Shown here piece after piece: positions 33,991-42,285 of a stretch of DNA of 64,000 bases. Both the position numbers and the translations under genes were made by a program. The DNA comes from an archaeon. GTDB taxonomy: Archaea > Thermoproteota > Nitrososphaeria > Nitrososphaerales > Gagatemarchaeaceae. Numbering within the stretch: position 1 is the first letter of the stretch; the number at the start of each line of letters is the position of its first letter. The notes below the pieces were generated by a model, which searched no databases, was not told the DNA's origin, and was given only the letters and a program-made list of their open reading frames with translations. The stretch lies in the NCBI GenBank assembly GCA_021819035.1, contig JAKASL010000001.1, positions 1,037,524-1,101,523 of the forward strand. Reading direction: 5' to 3'.

Positions 33991-34473
33991 CTAGCGTTTG
34001 TACCCCAGTTTTCTGAGGAACTCGCGCCTCTCCGCCCTGTCTTCCGGCCCCTCCTCCCCCTTCGGATAACCCCCGTCGACCACCCCGAGGACCCCCCGCC
34101 CTTTCCCTGAGTCGGCCACCACCACGGTGACGGGATTGGCCGTGGCGCAGAAGACGTGCGCCACCTCCTCCACAGACTTCACGCGGTTCAACACGTTGAT
34201 CGGGAAGGCGCCGGAGAGGAAGACCGCGAAGACGTGCCCCGCGGCAATCCGGGCCGCGCAGTCCACCGCCAGGCGGATACAGCCGGGGTCGGACCCGTCG
34301 GACCTGATCAGCGACTTCCCCGAGGCCTCGCAGAAGGCGACGCCGAACTTGACCGCAGGCATCGACGTCGCCAGCGCCTCGTAGATGTCCTCGACCGACT
34401 TGATGAAGTGCGACTGCCCCAGTATAAGTTGGTGTCCCTCCGGGACGGCCACCTCCACCTCTTCGGTCTTCAC
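33991..34473 (-). CDS. adenosine-specific kinase family protein
   Basis: A 160-residue protein matching the DUF355/adenosine-specific kinase family, described from Pyrobaculum. Diagnostic stretches are VPEGHQLILGQSHFIKSVED, FGVAFCEASGKSLIRSDG and VFCATANPVTVVVADSG. The body matches full length with an extra Lys/Arg/Glu-rich tail. Kinase activity is family knowledge, not visible in motifs. It is divergent from the pilus operon. Confidence 0.82.
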   Translation of the reverse strand: MKTEEVEVAVPEGHQLILGQSHFIKSVEDIYEALATSMPAVKFGVAFCEASGKSLIRSDGSDPGCIRLAVDCAARIAAGHVFAVFLSGAFPINVLNRVKSVEEVAHVFCATANPVTVVVADSGKGRGVLGVVDGGYPKGEEGPEDRAERREFLRKLGYKR

Positions 34474-34547
34474 AGGCCTACCGTCCTCCCCCTGGCCTCA
34501 AATCCTTTCGCCCCGGGTGTGCGGAGGCCCCCGCGAAGGCCAGGGCC

Positions 34548-34556
34548 CGTTAAATC
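34548..34556 (+). promoter_or_regulatory. TATA-like box for pilus operon
   Basis: CGTTAAATC is centred about 27 nt upstream of ATG 34579. Confidence 0.5.
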
Positions 34557-34578
34557 CCCGCGGAGCGCTCACTGCTGG

Positions 34579-36246
34579 ATGTCTCGGATGAAGGGGCTCC
34601 TCTGGAGGAAGGGGCCGGCGGAAGAGGCGCAGCCAGAACGCAAGGTGGAACCACCCGAAGAGATCGCCGGAGTAATCGACACGTACAGGGTCCCTGCCGG
34701 GGCGAAGCCCGAAGCGTCCGCGGAGGTTTTCGTGGTAGAGCAGGAAGGGGTCGGGAAGTACCTTGTCAGGCTGCCGAAGCTGAGCGAGGTGGAGGCGAAG
34801 GCCCTCGAGGTCCTTAGGGTGAACCTGCTGGACTCGATCCCGGCGGGGGCGTTCGGGAGCCCCAGGGACGTGGTCGCAGACTACGTCTGGCGGACCGCGG
34901 AGCAGGCGGGGTTCGTCTCCGTAGCCCAGGAGTCGCACGACAAGCTCCTCTACTTCCTCCTGAGGGACTTCGCAGGGTTCTGGGAGGTCGACCCGATGAT
35001 GAGCGACGACTACATCGAAGAGATCTCGGTGTGCAGGTACGACAGGCCGGTCAGAGTGATCCATCGGAACTTTTCGGAGTACATGTTCATGGAGACTGAC
35101 GTCGTCTACCAGTCGGAAGAGAGGCTTCAGGCGTTCATACGGCGGCTCGCCCAGCTTGGCGGGACCACCGTCTCCCTCGCCCAGCCTGCCCTCGAGGTGA
35201 CGCTGCACGGGCCCTCTGACAGGAGGGTGACGGCGACCCTGGGGGACGAGATCTCGAGGCCTGGATCCACATACGCCATCAGGAAGCAGAGGGAGAGCCC
35301 GATCACCCTGGCCCAGCTCGCGTCCCCGGAGAAGGCCCGCTGGCCGGTCCTGGGAGCCCGCGGGGGCGTTGGAGCTCCTGTCCCCTACGAGGAGGTCCAC
35401 TCCCACAAGACCTTGTCCGTGCTCATGGCAGCCTACTTCTGGCTCCTCCTCGAGAGGACCACCAACGTCCTTGTCTGCGGGGAGGCCAACTCGGGGAAGA
35501 CCACCCTGATGAACGCGATACTGGCCCTCGCCAACCCGAAGTTCAAGATAGTGACCGCAGAGGACGTCCTTGAGATCAGCCTCCCTGACCACCTCCACTG
35601 GCAGAGGCTGAAGACCAGGTCCTACCGTGCGGGGCTGTCCCCCCTCGCGGGGCGCTACGAGTACGGCCTGGCCGACCTCCTCAAGCTGGCGCTGAGGTTC
35701 TCCCCGACGGTCCTCAGCCTGGGCGAGATGCGGGGTGAGGAGTCGGAGACCGTGGCAGCAGCAATCACACTAGGCTTCTCTACGATGGCGACCATCCACG
35801 CCGAGAACGCCGAACGGTGCGTCCAGAGGCTGACCACGCCCCCCATGAGGTTCTCTGAAGGGCACATCAGAGACCTCACCGCCATAGCGGCAGTGCGGAA
35901 GGTCGTCCTCCAGGACGGGAGGGTGGTGCGCAGGGTGGTGAGCGTCGACGAGCTCAAGCCTTCCGGCCCGGACGAGCACGAGATAGTCAACGTGTTCAGG
36001 TACGACCCGGCAAGCGACTCGTTCTCTCCGACCACACCGGCGGAGGTCCTCGACAGGTCTTTCAGGTTGAACGAGATAGCTGAGAGCTTCGGGTGGACCC
36101 CGGCCGCGGTCCAGGCCAGCCTGGCGGTCAGGGCGGCCCGCCTTTCTGGTCAGATTGCCGGAGGGGGGCTGGACCCTGGGGCGCTCTCGAAGATGGTCAA
36201 GGAGTTCTCGGTGCAAGAGGCCAGGGGCGTGAGGCCGGATGGGTGA
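34579..36246 (+). CDS. type IV pilus/archaellum-type secretion ATPase (PilB/FlaI-like)
   Basis: A 555-residue GspE/VirB11-superfamily ATPase. The N-terminal domain (about 1-240) precedes the motor core: Walker A GEANSGKT (301-308), an Asp box near AEDVLEISL (328-336), Walker B LSLGEMRGEE (379-388) and the His box ATIHAEN (404-410). A unique C-terminal segment (about 470-555) follows. It powers pilus assembly through the membrane platform encoded next, whose start overlaps this stop by 8 nt. Most similar in layout to archaeal adhesive pili (Ups/Aap) rather than the archaellum, since no other archaellum genes are present. Confidence 0.9.
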   Translation: MSRMKGLLWRKGPAEEAQPERKVEPPEEIAGVIDTYRVPAGAKPEASAEVFVVEQEGVGKYLVRLPKLSEVEAKALEVLRVNLLDSIPAGAFGSPRDVVADYVWRTAEQAGFVSVAQESHDKLLYFLLRDFAGFWEVDPMMSDDYIEEISVCRYDRPVRVIHRNFSEYMFMETDVVYQSEERLQAFIRRLAQLGGTTVSLAQPALEVTLHGPSDRRVTATLGDEISRPGSTYAIRKQRESPITLAQLASPEKARWPVLGARGGVGAPVPYEEVHSHKTLSVLMAAYFWLLLERTTNVLVCGEANSGKTTLMNAILALANPKFKIVTAEDVLEISLPDHLHWQRLKTRSYRAGLSPLAGRYEYGLADLLKLALRFSPTVLSLGEMRGEESETVAAAITLGFSTMATIHAENAERCVQRLTTPPMRFSEGHIRDLTAIAAVRKVVLQDGRVVRRVVSVDELKPSGPDEHEIVNVFRYDPASDSFSPTTPAEVLDRSFRLNEIAESFGWTPAAVQASLAVRAARLSGQIAGGGLDPGALSKMVKEFSVQEARGVRPDG

Positions 36247-37909
36247 CCTGGCTCCGGCAGGCGCCGGAGGCTGGGGGGCGCGGCCCCTGTGGAGGGTCGC
36301 TCTCTGGAGGTCTCGGATGATGTCTGAGCTGGTGAAGAGGTCTGGGCGGGTCGGGAACCCCACAGCCATCGCGTGGAAGTCGGTGGACGGGGCGGCGAAG
36401 GCGGCCCTGGCGGCGGTCCCGCTGGCAGCCGTGCTCGGCGCCCTGGTCTCCCCATGGCTCTTCGCACTCTCGCTGGCGCCGCTGATACCCTTCTTCGCCC
36501 CGGAGGTCAGGCTGAGGGACGAGGTCGCCAGGAGGATGGAGGGGGTGGAGCGGGAGCTCCCATTCTTCTCGGTCCTGGTCGGGGTCCTGGGGGGCGCGGG
36601 GGTCCCGCTCTATTCGATACTGAAGGGTGTGTCTGCCAGCGACGTGTTCCCCTCGATGAAAGAAGAGGCGCTGCTGGTCCGTCGGGACGTGGAGATCTTC
36701 GGGATGGACCCCAACAACTCGCTGGAGAGGCTCGCGTCCGTCCACCCTTCGAAGAAGCTGGGGAGCTTCCTCCTCGGGTACACCAGCAAGGCGAGGAGCG
36801 GAGGGGACGTCTCGGCTTACCTCACGGCGGAAAGCGGGTCGCTGCTGAGGGAGCTCGAGGAAGCCTGGGGGAGGTACGTCACCAGGGTCGGTATCGTGGG
36901 GAGCATGATGATAACCGTGTTCGGGGTCGTCCCGCTCCTCCTGATGGTGGTCGGGGTGTTCTCCCCCGGATTCTCCGTGGTCGGGCTGGCATTCTTCACG
37001 GGTGTGGGGGTCCCCGCGTTCACCATGGCGCTGCTCTACATGGCTGGTAGGATGCAGCCCTCCCCCGAGGAGGCGCCGCGCGGGAAGGGTGCAAGGGCCC
37101 TGCTGGCGGCGGTCCCCTTCGCAGCCCTCGGCGTCGCCGCCGGCGCTCTCTGGGCATCAGCCGCAGCGGTCCTCTTCGTCTTCTTCACGGTCTACGGCGC
37201 GTCCGTGCGCAGGCAGATGGCGGAGACGAGGGAGCTCGAGTTGGGGCTGTCGAAGTTCCTGAGGGACCTTCTCGAGTACAAGAGGCACGACTACGACCTG
37301 TCCAAGGCGGTGGTGGCCATCGAGGCCCACGGCGGCTACCCCCGCCCCTTCGCCACCCTGCTTTCGAAGGTCGCTGCCAGGGTGAGGGCAGGGGTCCCCC
37401 TCGACGAGGCGAAGCCGGCGTGCAGGAGCGCCCTCGGGAGGCTGACGTTCCTGCTCCTGGGAGAGATGAGCCGCTCCGGGGGCGGGACAGTCGACACCGT
37501 CTTCCAGGTGTCGAGCTTCGCCGACAGGATGATCCAGATGAGGCGGAACGCGACGGCGGAGATGAAGCCTTACCTCGCACTCTCCTATGCGTCTCCCCTT
37601 CTCCTCGCCTTCGGCGTGACATTCGTCCGCGCCATCCTCTCCACGTTCGGCTCCAGGGCCCGGCTGGGGCTCTCTGTCGTCCGCCTCGGCGCGTTCCATG
37701 TCGGGGCGGCACCCCCCGGTCTGTCGACGGTGTCGGACCTCCTCATAGTGGTGTCGGCCGCTGCGCTTGGGCTGATCGGCGCGAAGGTGACTGACCTCAC
37801 AGTTCGGAACACCTGGCGGGCGTCGCTCAACGTCGCCCTCGCAGCGGCCGCGGTGGTGCTCCTCGCGGGCCCGGGGGCACATTATCTCTCCATGTTCCTC
37901 CTCCGCTGA
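36239..37909 (+). CDS. pilus assembly membrane platform protein (TadC/FlaJ-like, double T2SF)
   Basis: A 556-residue polytopic membrane protein with two T2SF-type halves. Charged helical-bundle segments (about 95-215 and 325-440) are followed by hydrophobic helices (about 220-265 and 445-555). The first half includes LPFFSVLVGVLGGAGVPLYS and a long KARSGGDVSAYL helix, the second LRDLLEYKRHDYDLSKAVV and SRSGGGTVDTVFQVSSF, both typical of archaeal pilus platforms. It overlaps the ATPase gene and anchors pilin polymerisation. Confidence 0.87.
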   Translation: MGDLAPAGAGGWGARPLWRVALWRSRMMSELVKRSGRVGNPTAIAWKSVDGAAKAALAAVPLAAVLGALVSPWLFALSLAPLIPFFAPEVRLRDEVARRMEGVERELPFFSVLVGVLGGAGVPLYSILKGVSASDVFPSMKEEALLVRRDVEIFGMDPNNSLERLASVHPSKKLGSFLLGYTSKARSGGDVSAYLTAESGSLLRELEEAWGRYVTRVGIVGSMMITVFGVVPLLLMVVGVFSPGFSVVGLAFFTGVGVPAFTMALLYMAGRMQPSPEEAPRGKGARALLAAVPFAALGVAAGALWASAAAVLFVFFTVYGASVRRQMAETRELELGLSKFLRDLLEYKRHDYDLSKAVVAIEAHGGYPRPFATLLSKVAARVRAGVPLDEAKPACRSALGRLTFLLLGEMSRSGGGTVDTVFQVSSFADRMIQMRRNATAEMKPYLALSYASPLLLAFGVTFVRAILSTFGSRARLGLSVVRLGAFHVGAAPPGLSTVSDLLIVVSAAALGLIGAKVTDLTVRNTWRASLNVALAAAAVVLLAGPGAHYLSMFLLR

Positions 37910-37921
37910 GAGGGGGGCCGG

Positions 37922-37928
37922 TTATAAG
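37922..37928 (+). promoter_or_regulatory. TATA box for first pilin gene
   Basis: TTATAAG is centred 26 nt upstream of the TTG start at 37950, an ideal leaderless spacing. It suggests pilins can be expressed separately from, and more strongly than, the assembly genes. Confidence 0.6.
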
Positions 37929-37949
37929 CGCCGGCCGCATAGATGGGCG

Positions 37950-38501
37950 TTGAAAATCACAAGACGACGGAAAGCGATCTCGCAGAGCCTAGACCTCTTC
38001 ATCATCATAGCCGCAGTCCTCGGCGTCGGCGGCGTCGTGACGGCATCCATCTACAACCTCATCAACAGCGCCACGGCCAATTCCAGCGTAGAAGTGGTCG
38101 GCGCGTCCCTCAAGGCGGGGACGACTGCTTCCAGCTCGCCTATGGCCATCTCGGTCGCGCTCAAGAACAACGGGGGGACGCCCATATCGTGCGCAACCGC
38201 AACCTCCTGCCAGGTGGTCTTCGCCGGGACAAGCACCGGGACCGGGGTGAGCTGCTCCACGACCTGCCCGGTCACCTCCGGAGGGAACCTGACTTGGTCA
38301 GTCTCCACATCTACCGGCGGCCCCCTGACATTCCGCGCGGCCGCCCCCTCGGCCCTCCCTCCGGGCGGGGAGACTTCGTTCGTGCTCAACGGCCCCCTGA
38401 CCGTCTCTGGGAGCGGGACCTTCTGGGCCCCGGGGACCCCGGTGACGATCAACATCCTCTTAGGCTCTGCCTCCGCCCAAGTCACAGTGGTTTCTCAATA
38501 G
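37950..38501 (+). CDS. archaeal type IV pilin (class III signal peptide)
   Basis: A 183-residue pilin. The basic leader MKITRRRKA is followed directly by the hydrophobic helix of class III prepilins (ISQSLDLFIIIAAVLGVGG), with cleavage expected after Ala9. The rest is a Ser/Thr/Gly-rich beta domain (VEVVGASLKAG onwards) with an even number of Cys residues (two pairs near 80-107), likely disulfides. The TTG start is set by the ideal TATA spacing and leader length. Probably the major pilin. Confidence 0.87.
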   Translation: MKITRRRKAISQSLDLFIIIAAVLGVGGVVTASIYNLINSATANSSVEVVGASLKAGTTASSSPMAISVALKNNGGTPISCATATSCQVVFAGTSTGTGVSCSTTCPVTSGGNLTWSVSTSTGGPLTFRAAAPSALPPGGETSFVLNGPLTVSGSGTFWAPGTPVTINILLGSASAQVTVVSQ

Positions 38502-38992
38502 GGGGCCGGACCACGGCCCCCTCCCGCGTTTTTCGCCACCGAGGCGCCCGGCGAGGCGTCAGCGAGCTCTACGCCGCCCTCCTGATGATAGGGGTGACCC
38601 TCTCCCTTGGGAGCATGGTCGTCGCAGCCGCGACCAGCCAGTTCAGCTTGGCTTCAGACTCGGCGTCCGCAGGGGCCGCGCTGAGCGAGGACTCGGCCGG
38701 GGTGCAGGTCTCCCTGGCCTATTCCACGGTGTCCCCCTCGTCCGCCTGCCCGTCTTATCAGGGGGCCCAGGAGGGGCCCAACCTCACGCTCGCGCTCTAT
38801 GACTATGGGGCCGCGGCTTTCACCCCGGCTGGCTTCGTCGTCAACTCGACCATGGTCGACGGCGACTTTCCCCCCCTGGGCCCCGGGTCACTCGTCGTCT
38901 TCCAGGTCCCCCTGGGGGTTTGCGCCCACCCGTCCGGGCAGACGGTGATAGCATTCGACGCCGCGGGAGAGGAGGTCCAGGTTGAGACCTGA
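38498..38992 (+). CDS. pilin-like protein, class III signal peptide, no standard start codon
   Basis: An open frame with a clear prepilin leader and helix (RRG, then VSELYAALLMIGVTLSLGS), followed by a Ser-rich beta domain ending GEEVQVET. There is no ATG, GTG or TTG between the upstream pilin and the leader; the first is ATG 38585, already inside the helix. An in-frame ATA at 38498 overlaps the previous TAG stop (ATAG) and would give a 20-residue leader. I annotate from there. The real start, or a sequence error, needs checking. The stop overlaps the next gene's TTG. Confidence 0.62.
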   Translation: MGGRTTAPSRVFRHRGARRGVSELYAALLMIGVTLSLGSMVVAAATSQFSLASDSASAGAALSEDSAGVQVSLAYSTVSPSSACPSYQGAQEGPNLTLALYDYGAAAFTPAGFVVNSTMVDGDFPPLGPGSLVVFQVPLGVCAHPSGQTVIAFDAAGEEVQVET

Positions 38993-39479
38993 CCGATGCG
39001 GGGTCGCAGGCTACCTGGAGGTGTTCATACTCATCGCCGTGGCCATGGGAGGAGCCGCCCTGGTGATGGGGGCGGCCCTGGGGTACTTCGCCGCCATGGG
39101 AGGGGGCTCGGTGTCCGTCGCCGGGGCGAGCATCAGGCAGGGCCCCTACTCGGCGGTGGAGACGCTGCTCGTGACAGACGACTCGGGGACCGCGCTGGGT
39201 TCCTTCGCGGTGACCACTAGCGGCGCCCCGAGCGCCGCGAGCTACTGCTACTCGGTCTACGACACGTCCGACAGGACGGTCCTGGCATCTTCCTGCCCAG
39301 CCCCAGGCTCGGACCCCGGCTCGGTCAGGGTGGCGACCCCCCTTGTGCCTGGCGCCACGGTGCTGGTGGAGGTCGTGGTCTCTGGGGACGCTTTCGCCGT
39401 AGGCTCGAGCCACCTGGTGACAGTCACCGCCGCCGAGGGGGCGCAGCAGGCGGTCGAGGTCAGGGTCGTCCCGGCATAG
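38982..39479 (+). CDS. pilin-like protein
   Basis: A 165-residue protein starting at TTG 38982, overlapping the preceding stop. After a short polar leader with RPDRCG, a hydrophobic helix (VAGYLEVFILIAVAMGGAALV) precedes a Ser/Gly/Val-rich beta domain (VSVAGASIRQGPYSAVETLLV), the same architecture as the first pilin. Two Cys near residues 88 and 106 could pair. Probably a minor pilin. The next gene continues in the same frame after a single TAG. Confidence 0.7.
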   Translation: MRPDRCGVAGYLEVFILIAVAMGGAALVMGAALGYFAAMGGGSVSVAGASIRQGPYSAVETLLVTDDSGTALGSFAVTTSGAPSAASYCYSVYDTSDRTVLASSCPAPGSDPGSVRVATPLVPGATVLVEVVVSGDAFAVGSSHLVTVTAAEGAQQAVEVRVVPA

Positions 39480-39518
39480 GAGTGGAGGAAGACGAGGGTC
39501 TCGTGCCGGCGCAGGGGG

Positions 39519-40811
39519 GTGGCCTCCGTGGTGGGGACGATCATATTCATCCTTGTGTTCATGCTGGCGCTCGGGACCCTAGCATACTCTGAGGCGATGC
39601 AGTCGCAGGTATCCCAGGCGGAGCAGCAGGCCCAGGGGGTCGACGCGCTGAGGGCCGGCGAGTCGCTGACCTTCCGCGCCTCCTCCGGCGGGCTTGAAGC
39701 CGTCAACGGCGGCGGGGCCACGGTCCTGGTGAACCACGTCATACTGAGATACCCGAACGGCACGGTCTACTCTTTTGCTGCGTCTGCCGCCATACCTGCT
39801 GGGGGCGAGACCCCGGTGTCGCCGCTCATCCCCGCGAGCGCCTGCTCCCCGGGGAGCGCGACCTGCTCGTCGCGCTACGAGGAGATAGCGTCGGGGAACC
39901 CTCCCGGGTCTTCGGTCGGGCTGCTCACCTCCCTCGGGAACGTATTCTGGTACACGGCTCCCGGCGCCCAGCCCGGGTGGACTGAGGTGAAGTTCACGGC
40001 GTCGACGACATGGTCCGTCCCTCCTGGTGCAGGCTCGGCGTACGTGGTGTGCGTCGGGGGTGGTGGAGGGGGCGGCGGGAGCGGGGGGGCCACTGACTCT
40101 GGAGGGCCGGCAGGGAGCGGGGGCGGGGGCGGGGGCGGAGCAGGGAGCTTCGCGCAGGGGTTCGTGGACATCCAAGGGGCGAGCTCGGTGTCGGTCACGG
40201 TGGGACAGGGAGGGAGCGGAGGAGCGGCAGGCGGGGCGACCACGAACGGCGGAGGCGGCGGGAACGGAGGGGCCAGCGCCTTCGGCGGGTACATGGCCTG
40301 CGGCGGAGGGCAGGGCGGCGGAGGGTCGGCCTACCTCTACAACGGGGCGGGCGGAGCTTCCTGCGCCCCCGGCGGGGCACCCAGCGGCGGGAGCGGCGAT
40401 GGTGTTCCTGGCGGGGCTCCCAGCGCCTCAGGGAAAGCGGCCGAAGCGCTCCAGTACACCACATACGGCGGTGGTGGAGGGGGGGGCGGGAGCTTTTACT
40501 ATCCACCAGGGATGGGGAGCCCTGCGGACTCGCTAGGCTCTGGGACGGTCTACACTGGGCTGCCTGGCGGGAGTAGCAACTGCGCATTCGGGGGCGGCGG
40601 AGGGTCCGCGTCTCCGTTCGCCGACGGGGGGACGGGAGGGACCGGCGCGGGCTCATGCGGGTCAGGGTCTGCAGGCGCGGACGCTGGGCCGGGGGCCGGC
40701 GGGGGCGGGGCGGGTGGCTCTTTCTCCACCTCGACCTCTTGCGGAGGGCGACCAGGTGCGCCGGGCGGGAACGGAGGTTCAGGCCTGGTGGTCGTGTACT
40801 ACGGGAGTTGA
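39519..40811 (+). CDS. large glycine-rich pilin-like surface protein (adhesin candidate)
   Basis: 430 residues from GTG 39519. The N terminus is a class III pilin helix (VASVVGTIIFILVFMLALG). Codons just upstream (39480-39518) encode SCRRRG, an ideal prepilin cleavage leader, but contain no standard start. After a pilin-like neck (to about 170) comes a glycine-rich domain of about 250 residues (VGGGGGGGGSGG, VTVGQGGSGG, GNGGASAFGG, ending GSGLVVVYYGS), typical of Gly_rich_2/polyglycine-II sandwiches found in phage tail adhesins. Likely the pilus-tip adhesin. Confidence 0.72.
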   Translation: MASVVGTIIFILVFMLALGTLAYSEAMQSQVSQAEQQAQGVDALRAGESLTFRASSGGLEAVNGGGATVLVNHVILRYPNGTVYSFAASAAIPAGGETPVSPLIPASACSPGSATCSSRYEEIASGNPPGSSVGLLTSLGNVFWYTAPGAQPGWTEVKFTASTTWSVPPGAGSAYVVCVGGGGGGGGSGGATDSGGPAGSGGGGGGGAGSFAQGFVDIQGASSVSVTVGQGGSGGAAGGATTNGGGGGNGGASAFGGYMACGGGQGGGGSAYLYNGAGGASCAPGGAPSGGSGDGVPGGAPSASGKAAEALQYTTYGGGGGGGGSFYYPPGMGSPADSLGSGTVYTGLPGGSSNCAFGGGGGSASPFADGGTGGTGAGSCGSGSAGADAGPGAGGGGAGGSFSTSTSCGGRPGAPGGNGGSGLVVVYYGS

Positions 40812-40814
40812 GGG

Positions 40815-42284
40815 CTACCTGGCAGCCGGGCCGACCTCGATGGAGTCTGCGAAGAACCGCCTCGTCGTCCCCGAGGGGGGCGAGTCGAAGGGGTCGACGC
40901 TCACGACCACCGGGAGGTTCCTGACGGCGTACCCCAGGAGGAGGCACATCCTCGGCGGGAGGGTCCTCACTATGGCCTTCACAGTGTCTGCGTCGGCCAT
41001 GGATGCCTGGGAGACAAGAGCGAGGTCGGAGTCGTTGCTGAAGTTGTAGAGGAATATGTTGTCCACCTGGCGGTATATCTTCTGGTCTATGGCGTCCGGC
41101 TGATTGGTCACGAAGACCGTGAAGACGCCGAAGTGGCGCATCCGCGTGATAAGGTCCTCCCAGTAGGTGTCCCGCAGGTAGAGGTGCGCCTCCTCGGCGA
41201 AGAGGAAGACAGGGGGTATCTTCCTCCTCTCCAGCAGCTCCACCAGCTTGGAGAGCATCAGCTCGACCACCATCTTCCTGTTGAGCGGCGAGACCCCGCT
41301 CAGGGACACCACCAGGGCCCCCCCGGACCTGTTCAGGCCGAAGAAGTCCTGGAGGTCGAACTGCTGGTGGCTGGAGTCTGTGAAGAGCCCGCACGACGCG
41401 AGCGTGTGGTACCTGGCGAAGAGGGCGTCCCTTACGAACTCGTTGCACCTCCACTGCTGGATCGCCGCCTCCAGCGCGGCCAGGGACAGCTCGTCCCTGC
41501 TGTCGAGCTGCTCCCATATCTTCACGAACTCCCTGAGGGACGTCCCGGGCATCTCGAGGGAGTGGGAGAGGAGGCTGGTGATTGGCCTGAGACCGATGCT
41601 CGCCAGCGAGAACTTCAGCTCCTTCCCGGGCCTCATCACCCTCACCTTCCGCCCTTGTCCGCCATCGGTACCGTCGCCGAGCTGCCCTATGGTGCCATAC
41701 TCGTCGTTCAGGTCGAAGACCACAGAGTACGCGCCGTTCTCCAGGAGGCCGCGGAGGAGGATCTTTGCCATGTGGGACTTTCCCGACTCCTTCCGCCCTG
41801 TGATCACGGTGATCCTCCCGTCCAACGCCTCGGCGGGGACCCCGAATGACGACTCCCCGTCCACGGTCCCCAGCCTGATGTTCCTGATCCCCAACGGGGC
41901 CACCGCCCCGGCCAGGTCCTCGACCATGAGGCGCGTCACCGTCGAGCTCGTCCTAGACGGCATCCAGTTGGCCCTCGGGGTCAGCCGCCCGTCTGAAATC
42001 GTCCCGCGCGCCTTGCAGAGGAGTATCCGCATGTCGCGGATTATTGTCGAGATGGTGGTCAGCTCGGTGGGGTCTGACGTGACCCCCTGGGCAGACACGG
42101 AGAGCACCTCCTCCCTGGCTATCTCCTCTTCTATCCCCTCGACGTCCAGGTACCTTTCATCGTAGACCTGGAGGACTAGGCTGCGCTGGGGCTCGGACGC
42201 CACCAGATAGTCACCCACCCTCACCATCTCTCTGGGGGAGGCTATCACCAGGATGTCGTCAGACTCCTTCTTGAGTATCTTCAC
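40815..42284 (-). CDS. herA: HerA-like hexameric DNA translocase ATPase
   Basis: A 489-residue HerA/FtsK-superfamily protein. An N-terminal barrel (about 10-65) precedes the motor: Walker A GRKESGKS (163-170), Walker B with catalytic Glu in VFLFAEEAHLYL (359-370), then TRMRHFGVFTVFVTNQPDAI (sensor I region) and an arginine-finger zone near KIYRQVDN. HerA usually works with NurA to resect DNA ends; NurA is encoded 1 nt upstream here. Being tail-to-tail with the pilus operon it may instead drive DNA transport. Confidence 0.88.
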   Translation of the reverse strand: MKILKKESDDILVIASPREMVRVGDYLVASEPQRSLVLQVYDERYLDVEGIEEEIAREEVLSVSAQGVTSDPTELTTISTIIRDMRILLCKARGTISDGRLTPRANWMPSRTSSTVTRLMVEDLAGAVAPLGIRNIRLGTVDGESSFGVPAEALDGRITVITGRKESGKSHMAKILLRGLLENGAYSVVFDLNDEYGTIGQLGDGTDGGQGRKVRVMRPGKELKFSLASIGLRPITSLLSHSLEMPGTSLREFVKIWEQLDSRDELSLAALEAAIQQWRCNEFVRDALFARYHTLASCGLFTDSSHQQFDLQDFFGLNRSGGALVVSLSGVSPLNRKMVVELMLSKLVELLERRKIPPVFLFAEEAHLYLRDTYWEDLITRMRHFGVFTVFVTNQPDAIDQKIYRQVDNIFLYNFSNDSDLALVSQASMADADTVKAIVRTLPPRMCLLLGYAVRNLPVVVSVDPFDSPPSGTTRRFFADSIEVGPAAR

Positions 42285-42285
42285 C

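Noticed and set aside
40027-41517. Long opposite-strand frames across the glycine-rich gene and herA
   Set aside because: Produced by GGC-rich codons; no start context or domains, whereas the chosen frames carry a pilin helix and Walker motifs.
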